Below are positions 12,484 to 24,712 of a stretch of DNA of 64,000 nucleotides, in pieces. The position numbers were made by a program, and so were the translations under genes. How positions within the stretch are numbered: the stretch's first letter is position 1; every line of letters starts with the position of its first letter. Under the pieces are notes generated by a model. That model had not been told where the DNA came from. It worked only from the letters and a program-made list of their open reading frames with translations, and did no database searches. Source of the stretch: Hemileia vastatrix (taxonomy: Eukaryota > Basidiomycota > Pucciniomycetes > Pucciniales > Zaghouaniaceae); assembly GCA_030280995.1 (NCBI GenBank), contig JASXTE010000008.1, positions 13,679,212-13,743,211 of the forward strand, read 5' to 3'.

Positions 12484-13286
12484 AGTCACGCTCCACGTGA
12501 CACTTGAGGTAAAAGTAGCTCATTAAATCAATAATAAGAGGTTTAAATCCATACTCGAAGCGCAGAAAGAAATTCTCCATAGCAACTGCGACTTTCATTT
12601 GTGTACTCCCTATTCAACCGCGCTAGTCTAAACTCTAAATCTAAATTACTCAATCTCTCAATAGTGTGTCTTAGTCTTTTTCTCAATAAGAGACGCACCG
12701 CGCAATAGTCAATGTTGTAGTACGCTAAAAGGTTTATGAAATGTCTGTGTATTATTAAAAGGGGTAGTGAGCATGGAAGGAATGGTTAGTGGAGGACTAA
12801 GGGGTTAACAGATGTTAGTGAGGAGGGTCCAGGTGTAACAGGAGTATTTTAATGGTCTGTGATGTGCAGAATAGTGGATGGGTATGAGGTCAATGTAAGG
12901 AGGAGTAAAGGATATAAAAGGGGTTGGTATTTCGGTTCGACATTCTTTAGAATTAAATTATAAAACTTATTTATAGTTAATAGTGGTAAACGCTTTAAGT
13001 TAAATCATTTTTATTGTATCTTTCTTTATTTTCTCAATAATCATTTCTAAATCCTAAATCTTTGATTGTTGAGTTTCCAACCCTTTGTGAGATTTTAAGA
13101 ATTTTAACCTTACCTTTAAATTATATTAGAATTCTTCTTGAACATATCTCAAAGCAGTAGTTCTTCCTTCGAGTCATCTTAGAATCACTTCCTCAAGTCA
13201 TTCCTCTGTGCTTCAAAGAAGTCTCTCAACCCCTCATCTCACTTTCAGGAACATCCTCGACCTTGTGCGTGGGTTGTCCGGTGACA
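12484..13286 (+). repeat. 3' LTR of A1
   Basis: About 803 bp, matching 4553-5352; starts AGTCACGC and ends GTGACA, followed by the target duplicate CAAAA. A TATAAG on the opposite strand sits just outside it (12468-12473), about 80 nt upstream of the antisense gene start. Confidence 0.92.
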
Positions 13287-14780
13287 CAAAATCCTTTTCA
13301 GTAGATGGTCTTCTTGATAAGCTATCAGGAATTGTAAACGTCTTTCCAGGCTTGTGAACTAAATTAAAAGAAAAAAGTTAAATAAAAGCTACCCATCTAG
13401 TCATGGGAGAATTTTTTCAACTAGGTGAATTGATCATTAGAATTAAAGATTTAGCATACACTTGTAATTCAAAGTGTTTTCCCCATAAAATATTTTGAAT
13501 TTTATTTAATAATTTCACTATACCACAAAGTTATAATTTCAATTGAGAATATCTTGATTCAACCTTAGTAAAAGCCACAGATTCATACCTGAATGGTTTT
13601 ATATAACCAACTTTATCCATTTGAGACAGAGCCACCCCAGCAGCAATCTGACATGAAACAACTGCTAAATAGATATGGCCTGCATCTTTCCCATTATCTA
13701 ACTTGTGCAGGATAATATCTTCCTCAACTACCTTTTTAAACCTAATAAAAGTCAGCATCCTTCCTAGTCAACCATCTTAAATGATTGGCCAATGAAGAAA
13801 AGTCCTTGATAAAAATTCAAACATAAACACATACTCCTAAAACATCTCTTACTTTGGTCATATTTTTGGGTCTTGGCCAGGACTGAATTTTATTTAATTT
13901 CTTCTTTGAAATAATCCTACCCTCTCTACATACCACATGACCTAAGCTTTCTGAAGCTGGCACACAAAAAGAAAATTTGGAACCTGAAATTTATAATCCA
14001 GCCTCTTCTATCCTAAACAAAATCCTCTCTAGAATTACAGCACATTCCCAGATAAATTTTTGTATTCCTGGATTCTACTTCAATACTTCATTACCAAAAT
14101 ATGTTGAAGGTTCTTTTATTCTATCATAATCAATAAATATACCAGAATATTGTGTAATTTTGTCCTTTAGAATCCATTCCATCTAAGCTTGTTAAACAGC
14201 AATTGAATTTTTTGCTCCATGAAATAATCTTGTTAGCTGTAGTTTTCCAAGTGTCAAATCAAAAGTTGTAAGTGGTCTTGAGTCTGGATGAAAATCTCTT
14301 TCATAATATCCCCTCATTATATATCCTAAACCATAACACACTCTCCCTGAAAACATCTCTACAAGCTCCTCCGCACTAGGTGGTATTCCTGCATCTTTTA
14401 TTGTAACCCTATTAACTTCTATTAAATCATGAACTACCCTAAGCTTTCCATTAGGTTTTTTTAATACAGTATACTGGACTTGAATTACTTGATAATAAAT
14501 GTTTAAATAATCCAGTTCAAATTCTTTCTCTCATGACATTGATATAATTTCCTTTAAAGCAGCAGGTATAGGAATAGGTTTTTATTTCCATGGTTCATGG
14601 CAAACAAATGAAATCTTGTAGGGATGCCCATATAAGTTCTTTAACAAACCTCTATCCTCTTCTAAAAATTTGATGGCCTTCTCCCTCTTAACCATTACAT
14701 CCAACAAAAAACTTTTTTCTTCACCTGACAGCCATCCTTCATGTCCAAAATTAACAACCTCATATCTTTTGGCAGTCATC
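13287..14780 (-). pseudogene. pol: RT/RNase H part of E1 pol, broken
   Basis: Matches E2 pol at 29.5-30.9 kb. The RNase H piece at 13531-13758 has L-D-N-G-K-D-A-G-H-I-Y-L-A-V and Y-E-S-V-A-F-T-K-V-E-S-R-Y-S-Q. The RT entry piece at 14582-14779 has the H-E-P-W motif and F-G-H-E-G-W-L-S. Stops and shifts throughout. Reverse transcription function is lost. Confidence 0.8.
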
Positions 14781-15288
14781 CTAGATGTTTCAGAAACTTA
14801 AGGTGGGTTCTTGACTAAAGGGCAGTCATATTGATCTCTTGATAGAATTTGTCATCTAAAAAGTGTATTTTATTTAGCTGAAAAAGGTTTGTTAATTGGC
14901 CTAATTTTATTTGCTACCCTTTTATATTTTTCTGTGCTAACGTCCACTTTTACTTGAGATACTTGCTTAATTATAGTCATGCCATTATATATTTTGTCAT
15001 AATAGTTTTCTTCATCTTCAGAACCAGAATCAGATAAGGAGTGAGTTGAAAAACAATTTTTATTTTCAAGTTTCTTATTTTTATCACTACTACATCTATT
15101 TCTTTTGTCTAATTTATCACATAATTTTCCAACATCTTTTTACCTTTCATCTTCCACCATAAAATCACCATTAAATAAAGCTGGAAGTTTAACTAATTTC
15201 TGGAGGAAAGAAATAGAATCATCAAAAATATTATTTTTTTGTGAATTAATTATACTAATTTTTTTTGATGATTTTGATATGATGATTT

Positions 15289-15343
15289 CAGTTTATCCTC
15301 TTGCTGAAAGCCTTAATTATGAAGTTTATCCTCATGCTAGAGG
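15289..15343 (+). repeat. Two CAGTTTA palindromes in the PR-RT linker of E1
   Basis: Copies at 15289 (CCTC-TTGCTG-AAAG, right arm decayed by G-to-A changes) and 15322 (CCTC-ATGCTA-GAGG, arms perfect at 15330-15343). Same direction as all other copies and at the same place in pol as the E2 copies at 31427 and 31493. Confidence 0.85.
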
Positions 15344-15710
15344 CCATAAAATAATTCTCCACTAATACCACCATAATTTTTTAAATTACCTCTCCAATTT
15401 TTATTCCACATTATATATCCTATTCTTCCCTTTGAACCATTTTTAAATTTTATAGAATAATTTCATAAGGATAATAAATATATAGAAAAATCCAACACGT
15501 AATGACATTACAATGAGCTTTTGACAGATAATAATTGAGAATCCACTTGAAGTATCTCCAAGTAAGCTGAACTATTGCAATCCAGGATCTCTTCTTGAGG
15601 AGAGATTTAAACATTATATCAATAATCCCTTACTACCACAAAACATGAGGGTACTCATACTCATTTTTTTCCATTAATTCACCAGAAGCTTTACTTTTTA
15701 TTCACCTATT

Positions 15711-16700
15711 CTAGGTGCAAGAACAACACTGACACATTCTGGTAAGGCCAGGTCTTTTTTCCCAGCCATTGTCTCCTGGAGGTGCCAATTTTAAATGAAG
15801 CCTTCTCATATCTTCACCAGTAATTGCTAAACTAATTCCCATACCACTCTGGTAACCTATCCTTGCTTTATAATCCATAAAAAAGGGCCCACCAAGAACC
15901 ATTTTTACTGATCCCCTGGCCACATAAAAGTGCACTCTTCCAAAAAATCCTCCATTGCATAAGTTGACATGCTCTGCTGTGCCCATAAGTTCAGTAGCAT
16001 ACCCACCTATGCCTCTTCAATTACCACCAGTACCAATTTTAATTGGAAAGAATATAATAGATTCTTGCACTAAATAAATTAAATTAATTTGTAACACAGA
16101 ATCCACCAGGGCCTTCATCTCTTTACCATTTGAAATCCCCATTAAATTCCCAAAAGGAGCAGAAAAATGATTTTCTTCTTTCTCTCCAACCTTTTCAACA
16201 TTTTCACATATATACTCCACCTCTCCAACTGATACCCTTCTCCTTTTCAGATTCATCTTTTGCTTCTCTGAAAGGTCAGGACTAATTGTAAATAATTCAC
16301 CTAAAGATAAAGAAATCTGGATTTGATTCATCTACCCAAAACCATCTCCATAGAATTTTATTGACCAGATACTACTGGCCTTTATATTGAACTTTTGTTT
16401 TCACAACCTTGGCCCTGGGCACCTCTTGATGACCCACATTGCCATCTTCAACCTCCAATATAAAATCTTCATCTTCCATAACCCTAGCTCCATCAACAGC
16501 TTCTTTCACCAATCCAGATCCATAAATGGTTCTCCTTACCCCTTCCATAGGAGTAGGACCAGAAAAACTTGGTCTTAGAATAGACACTATTGATAAATCA
16601 TCATCAGAATCAGATTCTTCATCTGAAAGAATAAGCTCACCATCTAAGTCAAATTTTCCATAACTGGGAGGCCCCATATCTGCCATTCCCTTCTTCATTT
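15711..16700 (-). pseudogene. pol: Protease region of E1 pol, broken
   Basis: Read on the minus strand as 16698-16372, 16331-16017 and 15986-15711. It aligns along its length with E2 33035-32109: M-K-K-G-M-A-D-M-G-P-P-S-Y-G, then L-S-L-G-E-L-F-T-I-S-P, R-R-V-S-V-G-E-V-E-Y-I-C, and G-P-F-F-M-D-Y-K-A-R-I-G-Y-Q. The aspartic-protease signature reads D-S-V instead of D-S-G (A-L-V-D-S-V-L), so the catalytic loop is mutated as well as the frame being split. Confidence 0.8.
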
Positions 16701-16752
16701 TATAAATTTTGTCATTGGTGTTAGTTTTCTTCTTGATTTCAGGCTTTCCCCA

Positions 16753-18302
16753 TTAAGCCTTAAGTTGGCTCTGAATGCTACTTTTAGCTTTAAAAGCAGC
16801 TGCTCTTCTAGAAGCATCAAGATCATATTCACCAATCATACAGTTGCTATTGACCCCAGAAACTGTTGCCAACTCTAATCCACAATATGAAGTTGTAAAA
16901 TTAGCCTTACTGGCCTCCTTTTCATTACCCTTATCTAATTTTCCACCATCAGTAACACCATTCTTTTTACCACCATTAGTATTTTCCTCATCATCACAAG
17001 TTAATTCTTCAAATCTGGCCCTCCTTTCAGCCATTTAATTCTTCCTGACTAAATCCAAAGTGCTTGCATGTCACTGGGTTTGATGAAAGATCCATCAGGA
17101 AATTTGTAAACCTTTCCATCAAATTTTACTCTACCAGCCTGCAAGTCCCTGTCTAAAAAAAAATCTACTTCTTTGTGTCCCCTCCTATTGCAATAGGAAT
17201 ACACCTTAGGCTCACAATATCAACCTCTATAACCATTTCCAACATTCCCATTACCATTACTACCATTATTACCACTACCATTAAAGCCATAGTTCCTCCT
17301 CTCATAACCCCTAGATTGATACAAAGAAGAAGTAGAAGATGAAGCCACAGGTAACCTGTAGGCCTTATGAGTTTCTTGAACAAATATTTTGAGCTGCTTA
17401 GTTAAGTCAGTAAAATTATTCACCATTTTATTATCAACATCCTGATAAAACTTGGCAACAGGCTGACCCAACTGAGCCTTCTTTCCCTCTTGATCCTTGA
17501 CCATAATATCATTTTTTAGGCAAAAATTCACTAAACCTGCTAACATATTGATTACAATTTTCTTTTTACTTTTCCCAAGCCATTCATTTTAAATAAACCT
17601 GAACTCTGTCCTTGATGACCTCTAAATCTGGTAGTTTCTGTTCTCCATTTGGCATGTCCTTCATCTTCTTGTTCCTAGACAGTTCCTTCAAAACTTCCAT
17701 TCTGATCTCCCTACTAATTTCCAACTAAAAAAAATCATTTGCCTGGTTTACATGGCTAAAATCCTCCATCAAAATTAGATAATCCACCGCTTCATTAGAC
17801 TGCCTACATAGCTTCTTAAAATCCGCCATATTAGAATCACCATCTTTAGCTTTCCATTAACTGAATGATTTGTTGATGTCCACCATAGTATACCTGACCC
17901 CCCATCTATCAACCATCTCTTTTGACAATTTTAACCAATCCCACTTCTTATTGCCTTCCATCTTAATGACCTCCAATTCTACCTCTCTATCAACAATAAA
18001 GAACCAAACCTACTCCACCATGTCTAAACTTAAAGCCCCATAAACAGCAGAAGCAGCTTTATATAAATTTAAAAACCATTCAAATTCTTCCCAATAAACT
18101 TGGGGCCATCTCAGGAAAAAGTCCTGACTGAAGCACCAAAATTAAGAGAAACACCAGATCCAGCAGCAGAAGACATCCCAAAGATATACAAGATAAAACC
18201 ATGAAAATAAGATAAGATTTCATCAAATAAGCCACTTTCAGGATAAGATATTTCAGATATCAAGTAAGGTTGATTAAAAGCTAGAGAATTCAAGCCCCAC
18301 AT
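16753..18302 (-). pseudogene. gag: gag of E1, broken
   Basis: Minus-strand pieces covering a capsid-like region (17546 to about 18120), a region matching the E2 knuckle area, and a C-terminal part (17034-16753, S-Y-C-G-L-E-L) matching E2 gag. E1 retains the N-terminal capsid part that is missing from E2. Many stops. Confidence 0.7.
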
Positions 18303-18860
18303 TGTGCACCACCAATGTAGAAAAACTCTTACAGTTTCCTTGCTCTAAGTAGAATCCAAGGGAGTTGGATAAACCAAAGAAAACCCTGTCCCTTTAAGAA
18401 AATAAAGATCTCAAAATCATCTATGCTACAACCTCTACTTGATAAGAAATTCCCAATAAACTATTTTTTATTAATAATGTTGAGATTTAGAAACTGTGCT
18501 CTTTTTAACGAGGTTGAAAAACACAACAGTGAAGTTGTATTTAGAAAGTTAAATAAATGATTGAATAATATATTTTTATGAATCTTTTATTTTTAAAATA
18601 TTTAGTTGTTAAGATTAAATCCCTGTTTATGAGACCTAAAAAATGGTATTCTATAAGTTATTATTTATGATGATGAGTAACATTAATATATTATTATTTA
18701 AAAATTTTATATTTATAAGGGTATTACAATTATATACTGTGTTATTAAATATTTAATTAATTATTGTTATATATGTGTTGTTGGTTGGTCATTTTATAAT
18801 GATATGATTCACTGATTATGTCTTATATTGAGTCTACAGGCTTTATATTCATATTATGTC
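18303..18860. other. Leader of E1, no gene
   Basis: AT-rich sequence between the gag start and the right LTR of E1. It begins with a CTGTCCCTTTA(A)GAAAAATA-like block that is also found upstream of E2 gag (about 34266). Confidence 0.5.
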
Positions 18861-19385
18861 ATGTTCCCTACTTTCCCTAACCAGAGCATTCCTGATGGAA
18901 CTTGTCTGAAGATCTATGGAGTTTGTAAGGAGCTTGTACAGACTTCCAGACTCAATTTGAATCTTTAAAATATCAATAAAAAATCTAGAAATATAAAAAA
19001 GGATAGAGTTACTTCTCTTTTATTTTCAATTCTAATTTTTGTAGCCTGCGCAGCCCTCCTCACCTAGTAAAAAATTATCAAAGTTAAGAAAAGTATTTAA
19101 AATCAAAAATTCTTTATAAAATTTTTAAAAATAATAGAAAAAAAGTAAAAATTCCCAAAGGTTCTTGAGAATCCTGAATTTAATTTACATTCACTTCTAA
19201 ACCTATACTTGCATTTACTGTCCAGTAATTTTTTGTTAAATCTTGACCCATATAATCAACCCTTTTAACCACTTTAAATATTTAATTTATTTAATATAAC
19301 GATTTTAAAATTAGATTTGTCTTTTCAATCTCAACAACAATTCCAAAAAAATCAATTTTTAATAAATTTAAGTGCCAAACTAAAA
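18861..19385 (-). repeat. 5' LTR of E1
   Basis: Counterpart of 373-905. The right boundary with B2 is not sharp. Confidence 0.6.
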
Positions 19386-19399
19386 TTTTGACTGCCACA

Positions 19400-19835
19400 A
19401 TTTGTCAATTTGAAGGGTAGATGTTGAATCTGAAAAAATAGTTACAAAATGACACAAAGAAGAAAAAATTGAGAATTAAGTACATAAAAAACTTAGTTCA
19501 TGTGGTTCTAAGATCATGTGGCTCTCAATTATCATCCATTATTGTCAATTATACAATTTTTATTTATAAAGATAATTTTTTGATGAAAATTAGTGCAAGT
19601 GATTATTGGAGCAAAAATGTAAAAATTAAGACAAAAAAATTGCAAGATTGGGCTAAATTAATGGATAATTGTACATGCATTAAGTCATTTAATAGTGTAA
19701 TAAATATTTATATAACCATAATAGCCATATATACAAGTATTATAAACATAGTTCTTACTTATAAGCTTAATGAAAATAAGGCTATCTTATTTTAAACATA
19801 AGAAATACTCAGTCCTGGGAATACCTAGGCTGACA
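19400..19835 (-). repeat. 3' LTR of B2 (partial)
   Basis: On the minus strand it begins TGTCAGCCTAGGTATTCCC and continues AGGACTGAGTATTTCTTATG, matching the start of the B1 LTR (51128 and 57636). Similarity fades leftwards. A purine-rich block just outside (GTGAGAGAG on the minus strand) matches the position of the polypurine tract of B1. A 108-residue plus-strand ORF here (19469-19795) looks accidental. Confidence 0.7.
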
Positions 19836-22816
19836 CTCTCTCACGCAAAAAACAATAACAAAATTTTTTAGACATTTTAATTAATAAGTAAGGATCGCAT
19901 AGAAAAAAATTTTTTTAACATCTCTATATTACCTATACCATATTTTACAGTATTATTTTGGTTTTAATTTTTTTCAAGAGTTTTTTAAGATCAGAGATTT
20001 CATTTTCTGGAATACACTAGTCATATTCACTTGATTTTTTTTAAACCTCAACAGATACTCAACTCCCTTTTCTTTAGTAAGGTGTCTCTTTTATAGTATC
20101 TTTTCAATTTTTGCTTTTTCAACTATTAATTCAGGCTGCTTTCTATGCTTTCCTGATCTTCTTGGAAGTTGAGAAGTATCATTAGAATGGTATGGTTTTA
20201 TATGAGAAATAAGAAATACTAGATGTTTTCTATCATCTGGTGCATAAAATATAACTTCAACACAATTTTTACCAACCATATCTTTTACTAAAATTGCTCC
20301 AATGAATGGATCTTTCAATTAAATATAACACTTTAAGTCTATATTTAGTGTATTAATAAGGACTTCATCACTCTATTTGAAAATTTGTCATTATGGACTT
20401 TATCCCACCTTTTCTTCTTATACTCAAATGCCTTATTTATACATTCTTTATCATGCATTCGCCATAATTGTTGCATTTGAAGAAAAGATTTGGTACCTGG
20501 ATGGATATTCAATCTTGGTAATTAATTAAGAATTTAATGAGGGGTATTAGGTACATAACGCAACCATAACTCAAATGGCTTTTTTCCAGTGACAGAATGT
20601 ACTGTAATATTTTATGCAAACTCTAAACCATGGACAAGGGTTACCAAATCATGAGTGAAATTTTCATTGTCTTTATACTCAAGACCAAAAGCACATTATC
20701 TTCTTATCATATGTTCTAAGGTTTGTATCATTCTTTCTGCCAGCCCATCAGTTTGTGGATGGTGTGCTTTAGAAGGTTTTAATTGACAAGCTGAAACATC
20801 TATAAGTGATGTCCAGAACTTAGAATAAAATTATGGATCTCTGTCTGAAACTATTGCTTTAGGGAATCCTGCTATATTTCACATTTTTGTCCACCATAAA
20901 AAAGTTAAGCCCTTTGCAGAAACCTCTTTGTGGTTAGGAATAAATTTACACCTTTTAGTAAATATATGTAAAATTACCCAGAAGATGTTATAATTTGTAT
21001 GCTCTGCTTTTGGAAAACCTGTTACAATGTCCATTTTAACTATTTCCCATGGAGCTCTTTTTTTCTCAATTTTTTGAAACACACCAACTGTTTTTCCCGT
21101 CAATCTTTTAGATTTTTGACAAGAATCACATGTCTCAACATATTTTTGAACATCATCAGACATGTTAATCCTACAAGCTGTATTTTTTACTCTGTTTAAT
21201 ATTTTATGGAACTCAAAATGACCTGCTAATATATCATCATGACATATATTTAATATTAACTCATTCATTGAAGGGGGAATCACAATTACATTACTTAATT
21301 TTTTTCTTTAATATATAAAACTATCCTCAATGGAAATTTTTTCTTTTTCTAATGCTTACTTATATTTTTGTGCAAAGTTTCTATTAAAACACTCATTGAA
21401 GCATTTAATGGATCATTTAATATTGTAGTAAGTTTACTCAAGTTAGGATCTGAAGCATAATTATCAAGAATTGATTGCATAAACTCATCCTCAAGATCTA
21501 CAATATAAATTCCATAAATGTTAATAATATCTGTTTCAGGGACTTAAGCTCTATTATCATCATTATTAGGTCTATGTAATCTATTTAAAAGCTCTACATT
21601 AGATTGTTCAGTTCCTGCTCTCTGTGTAATATTCATCTGTCCTCTGTATTCTTGTACAGCTAATTTCCATCTAAATATTTGCCTAGTAGGATTTTTCATG
21701 TTTAAGAGTGATTTAACTGTGCTACAGTCAATTATTAACTCAAATTTTTGTTTTTCAAGTTAATAATGTTGCTTCTCAAGAGCACATACTACTTCCAAGA
21801 ATTTAGGTTGAGTAGCACCATATTTCAATTCACTACTTCTTATATTACGTGAAATAAAGCAAATTACTACTTCTGAAATCTTTTCTTCAATAAGTTGTTT
21901 TTTTATGAAAAGAAGAACCCAAACCAATAAAAATTGCATAAGAATAAAAGACAAAAGGTAGTTAGAAATCTGGTAGTCTCAAGATAGGAGCTGCCATTAA
22001 AAACTGTCTCAACTTATCAAAAGCCATTTGTCATTCATTTTTCCAAATGAAAGCTTCTTATTTCTTTACCAGTGTGGTCAATGGTGCAGCAATTAATTGT
22101 TAGTTCTTTATATATTGGGGTGTATTAAAGATAGAAATTTGTAATTATTTAAAAGGCATTTCACAAAACAAAAAGAATGCCACAAACTTGAAATTAATTT
22201 TCAGTAAAAAGGTGTTTTGGGGGCAAAATATGGCATATTTTAAAAAATAATTATGGTTGAATTGGTGGAAACATAAAGTATTTTCAAATGGAAGATTTTT
22301 AACTTTGATACCCTCTATTGTCTATAATAACCACACATACCAAGAAAAGACTGTACATCCTTTATATTAAGAGGAATTCCAATATGCTTGATTGTAGCCA
22401 CCTTATTTTGGTCAACACATATTTGTAAGCCAGATACAATGTGACCAAGCACTTTTAAAGAATTAATCCTAAATTTACATTTTTTCAATGCAAGGGTCAT
22501 TTTCATTTCATCCATCTTCTGAAACACCTTCTTCAAATGGATTAAGTGTTCATCATATGTTTTAGAAAACTCTATGATGTCATAAATGAATACCATTGAC
22601 CATCCTTCAATCATTTTATTATGGAATGTTATATCCATTAACTTTTGAAACACTGAAGGAGAAATTTTTGGTCCAAATGGCATCCTGACATATTGATAAA
22701 TTCCCACATGTGTTGTTATGAATAAAAATCTCTGTGGGTTCTTTTATACAGGAATTTTATGGTTTCCTTTATTTCAATCTAGTCAACTTATGAAACTTAG
22801 AACCTTAAAGGGTAGC
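19836..22816 (-). pseudogene. pol: RT to chromodomain of B2 pol, broken
   Basis: Minus-strand fragments matching B1 pol: RT (22707-22315) with M-V-F-I-Y-D-I-I where B1 has Y-I-D-D, RNase H (about 21954-21760), the integrase zinc finger and core start (21283-20879, C-D-S-C-Q-K-S-K-R-L-T-G), and the integrase tail plus chromodomain start (20318-20091). Numerous stops. The break at 22816 corresponds to B1 position 54867. Confidence 0.85.
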
Positions 22817-23681
22817 ATGTACCAGAGACAGCAAAGATACTTGATGTAGGCTGCAATTCCACACCAGAGACAGCAATAATACTTGCTATAGCTTGCAAGA
22901 CTATAACAGAGAAAACAGTTTCCAAAGATAAGTTAAATGAAGAACTCACTTGCAACAAACACAGCAAAATTGTGGCCAGAAAACAGTGAAAACTGAGTGA
23001 GGAACAAGGATATCACTTCCGGATGGTTGTATGATAATTAAGGTTGCCCCAAACTGTCTTATTCACTATTTACACACAGACCACTATCTAAGAGCCCATG
23101 CGCACCCACCAATCTGGCGCCTGTACCCACCAAATTGAATAAAAAACCCTCCTGAAGCGCTCCCCAACCTTCTAAAACAGAGGCGGGCGGGCTGCCCGAC
23201 GTCGGAAGTGCCGCCTGAAGCGGCCGGGCCTCCCTGAAGCCAGAAAACCAATAAAAACAACTAATCTACTTAGAAAAATTAGCTACAACTACTAAAACCT
23301 TTAAAACACGGAATTTCACTATAACAAAATTGAGACATGAAATATAGAGAAAAATTAGCTCTATCCAATGGTACTAAGCACTTAACCCTAAAACTTAAGG
23401 TTAGCCCATAAAACACGAAACACAAAATTAAACAGCTATCTTTTATAAATGAAAAAATGAGGAAATGACCCCTTAAAACTTAGAATATGAAAAATTTATA
23501 GAAAACATAAAATATAGAGAGAAACTGGGGCTATCCAATGATAGTACCCACATACCCGCATACCCAATATCCACAGAATAAAACAAGAAAGTACCCAATT
23601 CCTTAACAGATGTCAATTAAGACATGCACAAACAGCTCCAAATCACACAACAAAGGCCCCTGCCAATGTTGGAAGACCACA
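22817..23681 (-). repeat. 3' LTR of E2
   Basis: Direct repeat of 34420-35287, bounded by TGT ... ACA. Its left end (plus strand) has two tandem units of about 43 bp sharing CCAGAGACAGCAA, and there is a GC-rich patch near 23180-23225. A pyrimidine stretch TCCTTCCTCC immediately after it (23682-23691) is the expected polypurine tract on the minus strand. Transcription of the plus-strand gene at 23730 would have to start in or next to this LTR. Confidence 0.92.
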
Positions 23682-23729
23682 TCCTTCCTCCAATTAAGAA
23701 TTTCCACATTCTTTCTTCATCAAACCACC

Positions 23730-24370
23730 ATGTTCAACCTTCTTCCAAAATCTGCCTCTGAAATGGTTCCTTGCCAATACTGCATTGGCAATAATCTAAT
23801 CTGCACCATCACACCTCCTGTCCATCCATACAGAACATCCTGTGATGTCTGCCAATCGAGAAAAAAGACCTGCTACACACCTTTTCCATTATCTTCTGCA
23901 ACAGATTCACCTCCCCCTCAACCTGGTCCATCTTCTGCAAGCACCAAAATATCTAGGCCATCCATCCTTATACCCAGATTAATCAAAAAGCTTCACCCTT
24001 CCCAGAAGAGTTCCACAACCCATAAAACAACTAGTTCTACCATCCCTGGTCCATCTGATGGTAAAGAAATTTCTTTTCTTCCTTCAACTTTAAAACTGAT
24101 GACTTCTCAGTTCCTCCATCTTCTGATTGTGATGATAACAATGTAGGATCCATTGCACCACCAACACCAAACCACTTGCCCACTATCAAGGCCAAGTTCC
24201 AACAACACACATCTCAACAGAAACAATTTCTGCTTCACTACTTCCGATCCACTCCTTCTAGAGATCCACAGGAAATTGAGAACAGAAGACAGCTCATTCA
24301 CCAGTTCAAGGCTAATTCTGAACACTTAATTTCATCTCTTGATTCCCTTGGTAATTCCACTAGTACTTGA
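23730..24370 (+). CDS. Antisense Zn2Cys6-like accessory protein 1 of E2 (spliced)
   Basis: Two exons, 23730-24060 and 24111-24370, join in frame after removing a 50-nt intron with donor GTAAAG, CTGAT branch-like site and CTTCTCAG acceptor, giving about 196 residues with no stop. Residues 15-48 read C-X2-C-X6-C-X12-C-X2-C-X6-C, exactly the spacing of the fungal Zn(II)2Cys6 DNA-binding cluster, with R-K-K between the last two cysteines. A Pro/Ser-rich middle and a C-terminal helix-like part (Q-Q-H-T-S-Q-Q-K-Q-F-L) follow. A second possible start is Met12 (23763). It is antisense to pol and starts 48 nt inside the LTR. The family is unknown to me; a nucleic-acid-binding role is inferred from the cluster only. 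Confidence 0.75.
24061..24110 (+). other. Intron of accessory gene 1
   Basis: GTAAAG ... AACTGATG ... TTCTCAG, 50 nt. Without removal the frame stops at 24146; with removal the exons join in one frame to 24370. The length suits basidiomycete introns. Confidence 0.7.
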
Positions 24371-24430
24371 GTTTGATTCAGAAAAGAAAAATTGACCACA
24401 CCCTCTATAGGATGTAACCACAACAAACCT

Positions 24431-24511
24431 CAGTTTTAAGACTTGGGGGACCATCCTCATTTTATAGTCTTGAGGGACTCAAAAACCCTCAGTTTAAAGT
24501 CTTGGGGGACT
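24431..24511 (+). repeat. CAGTTTA palindromes, cluster 1 of E2
   Basis: Three copies at 24431 (decayed arms AGAC/GACC), 24458 (AGTC-TTGAGG-GACT) and 24490 (AGTC-TTGGGG-GACT), spaced 27-32 nt. Confidence 0.88.
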
Positions 24512-24690
24512 CAAAAACCTAAATCATAAACCCAGAACCAGAGATCAACCACATTAAGACACAGAGAAAAAACTAACATTCTGGGGTAATTGTAAATAGA
24601 GCTGCCAGCCCATCAATTACCCCAAACTTTCCTTTTCTGAATTTGGAGGCTCCCCCTGTGGATACCCTCCACCAATCTTTCAAAACCAAC
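24490..24690 (+). repeat. Composite hairpin unit, copy 1
   Basis: CAGTTTA palindrome, about 70 nt, then a 10-bp hairpin GGGGTAATTG (24583-24592) / CAATTACCCC (24614-24623), then a second hairpin GGAGG (24645-24649) / CCTCC (24666-24670). The same three-part order recurs at 27310-27495 and 27575-27756 with changed but still pairing arms. Confidence 0.75.
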
Positions 24691-24712
24691 ACCAACAACA
24701 AAACCCGTTCCT

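Larger units (their letters stand above)
4553..13286 (+). mobile_element. Chromodomain Ty3/gypsy retrotransposon A1 (decayed)
   Basis: A complete but mutated element of about 8.7 kb. Both LTRs (4553-5352 and 12484-13286) end in GTGACA and the family starts with TGTCAC. It is flanked by a direct repeat CAAAA (4548-4552 and 13287-13291), the 5-bp target duplication expected of Ty3/gypsy integration. Order: LTR, gag (5427-6620), pol (6610-10507) ending in a chromodomain, pyrimidine-rich spacer, minus-strand accessory gene (about 11390-12391), LTR. Many stops and shifts; a CACTA-like MITE is inserted at 7352-7612. It split E1. Confidence 0.93.
1..19385 (-). mobile_element. Ty3/gypsy retrotransposon E1 (decayed, split by A1)
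   Basis: The outermost element on the left, read on the minus strand: gag at 16.75-18.3 kb, protease at 15.7-16.7 kb, RT/RNase H at 13.5-14.8 kb, and its downstream part at 0.9-4.55 kb. Similar long stretches at about 373-905 and 18861-19385 are its LTRs; both share an ATTTTAAAATTAGATT block and an AGGTTCTTGAGA block. Element A1 sits inside it at 4553-13286. All frames carry many stops. I find no integrase between the plus-strand accessory gene (ending about 3600) and the RNase H-integrase linker (about 4400); in the sister copy E2 the same interval holds about 1.6 kb of integrase. Exact outer ends are uncertain, and the left LTR is disturbed by a MITE-like end. Confidence 0.75.

Noticed and set aside
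19469..19795. 108-residue plus-strand open frame
   Set aside because: Lies antisense across the decayed B2 LTR, has low-complexity Ile/Lys/Asn-rich composition, and has no conserved counterpart in B1.
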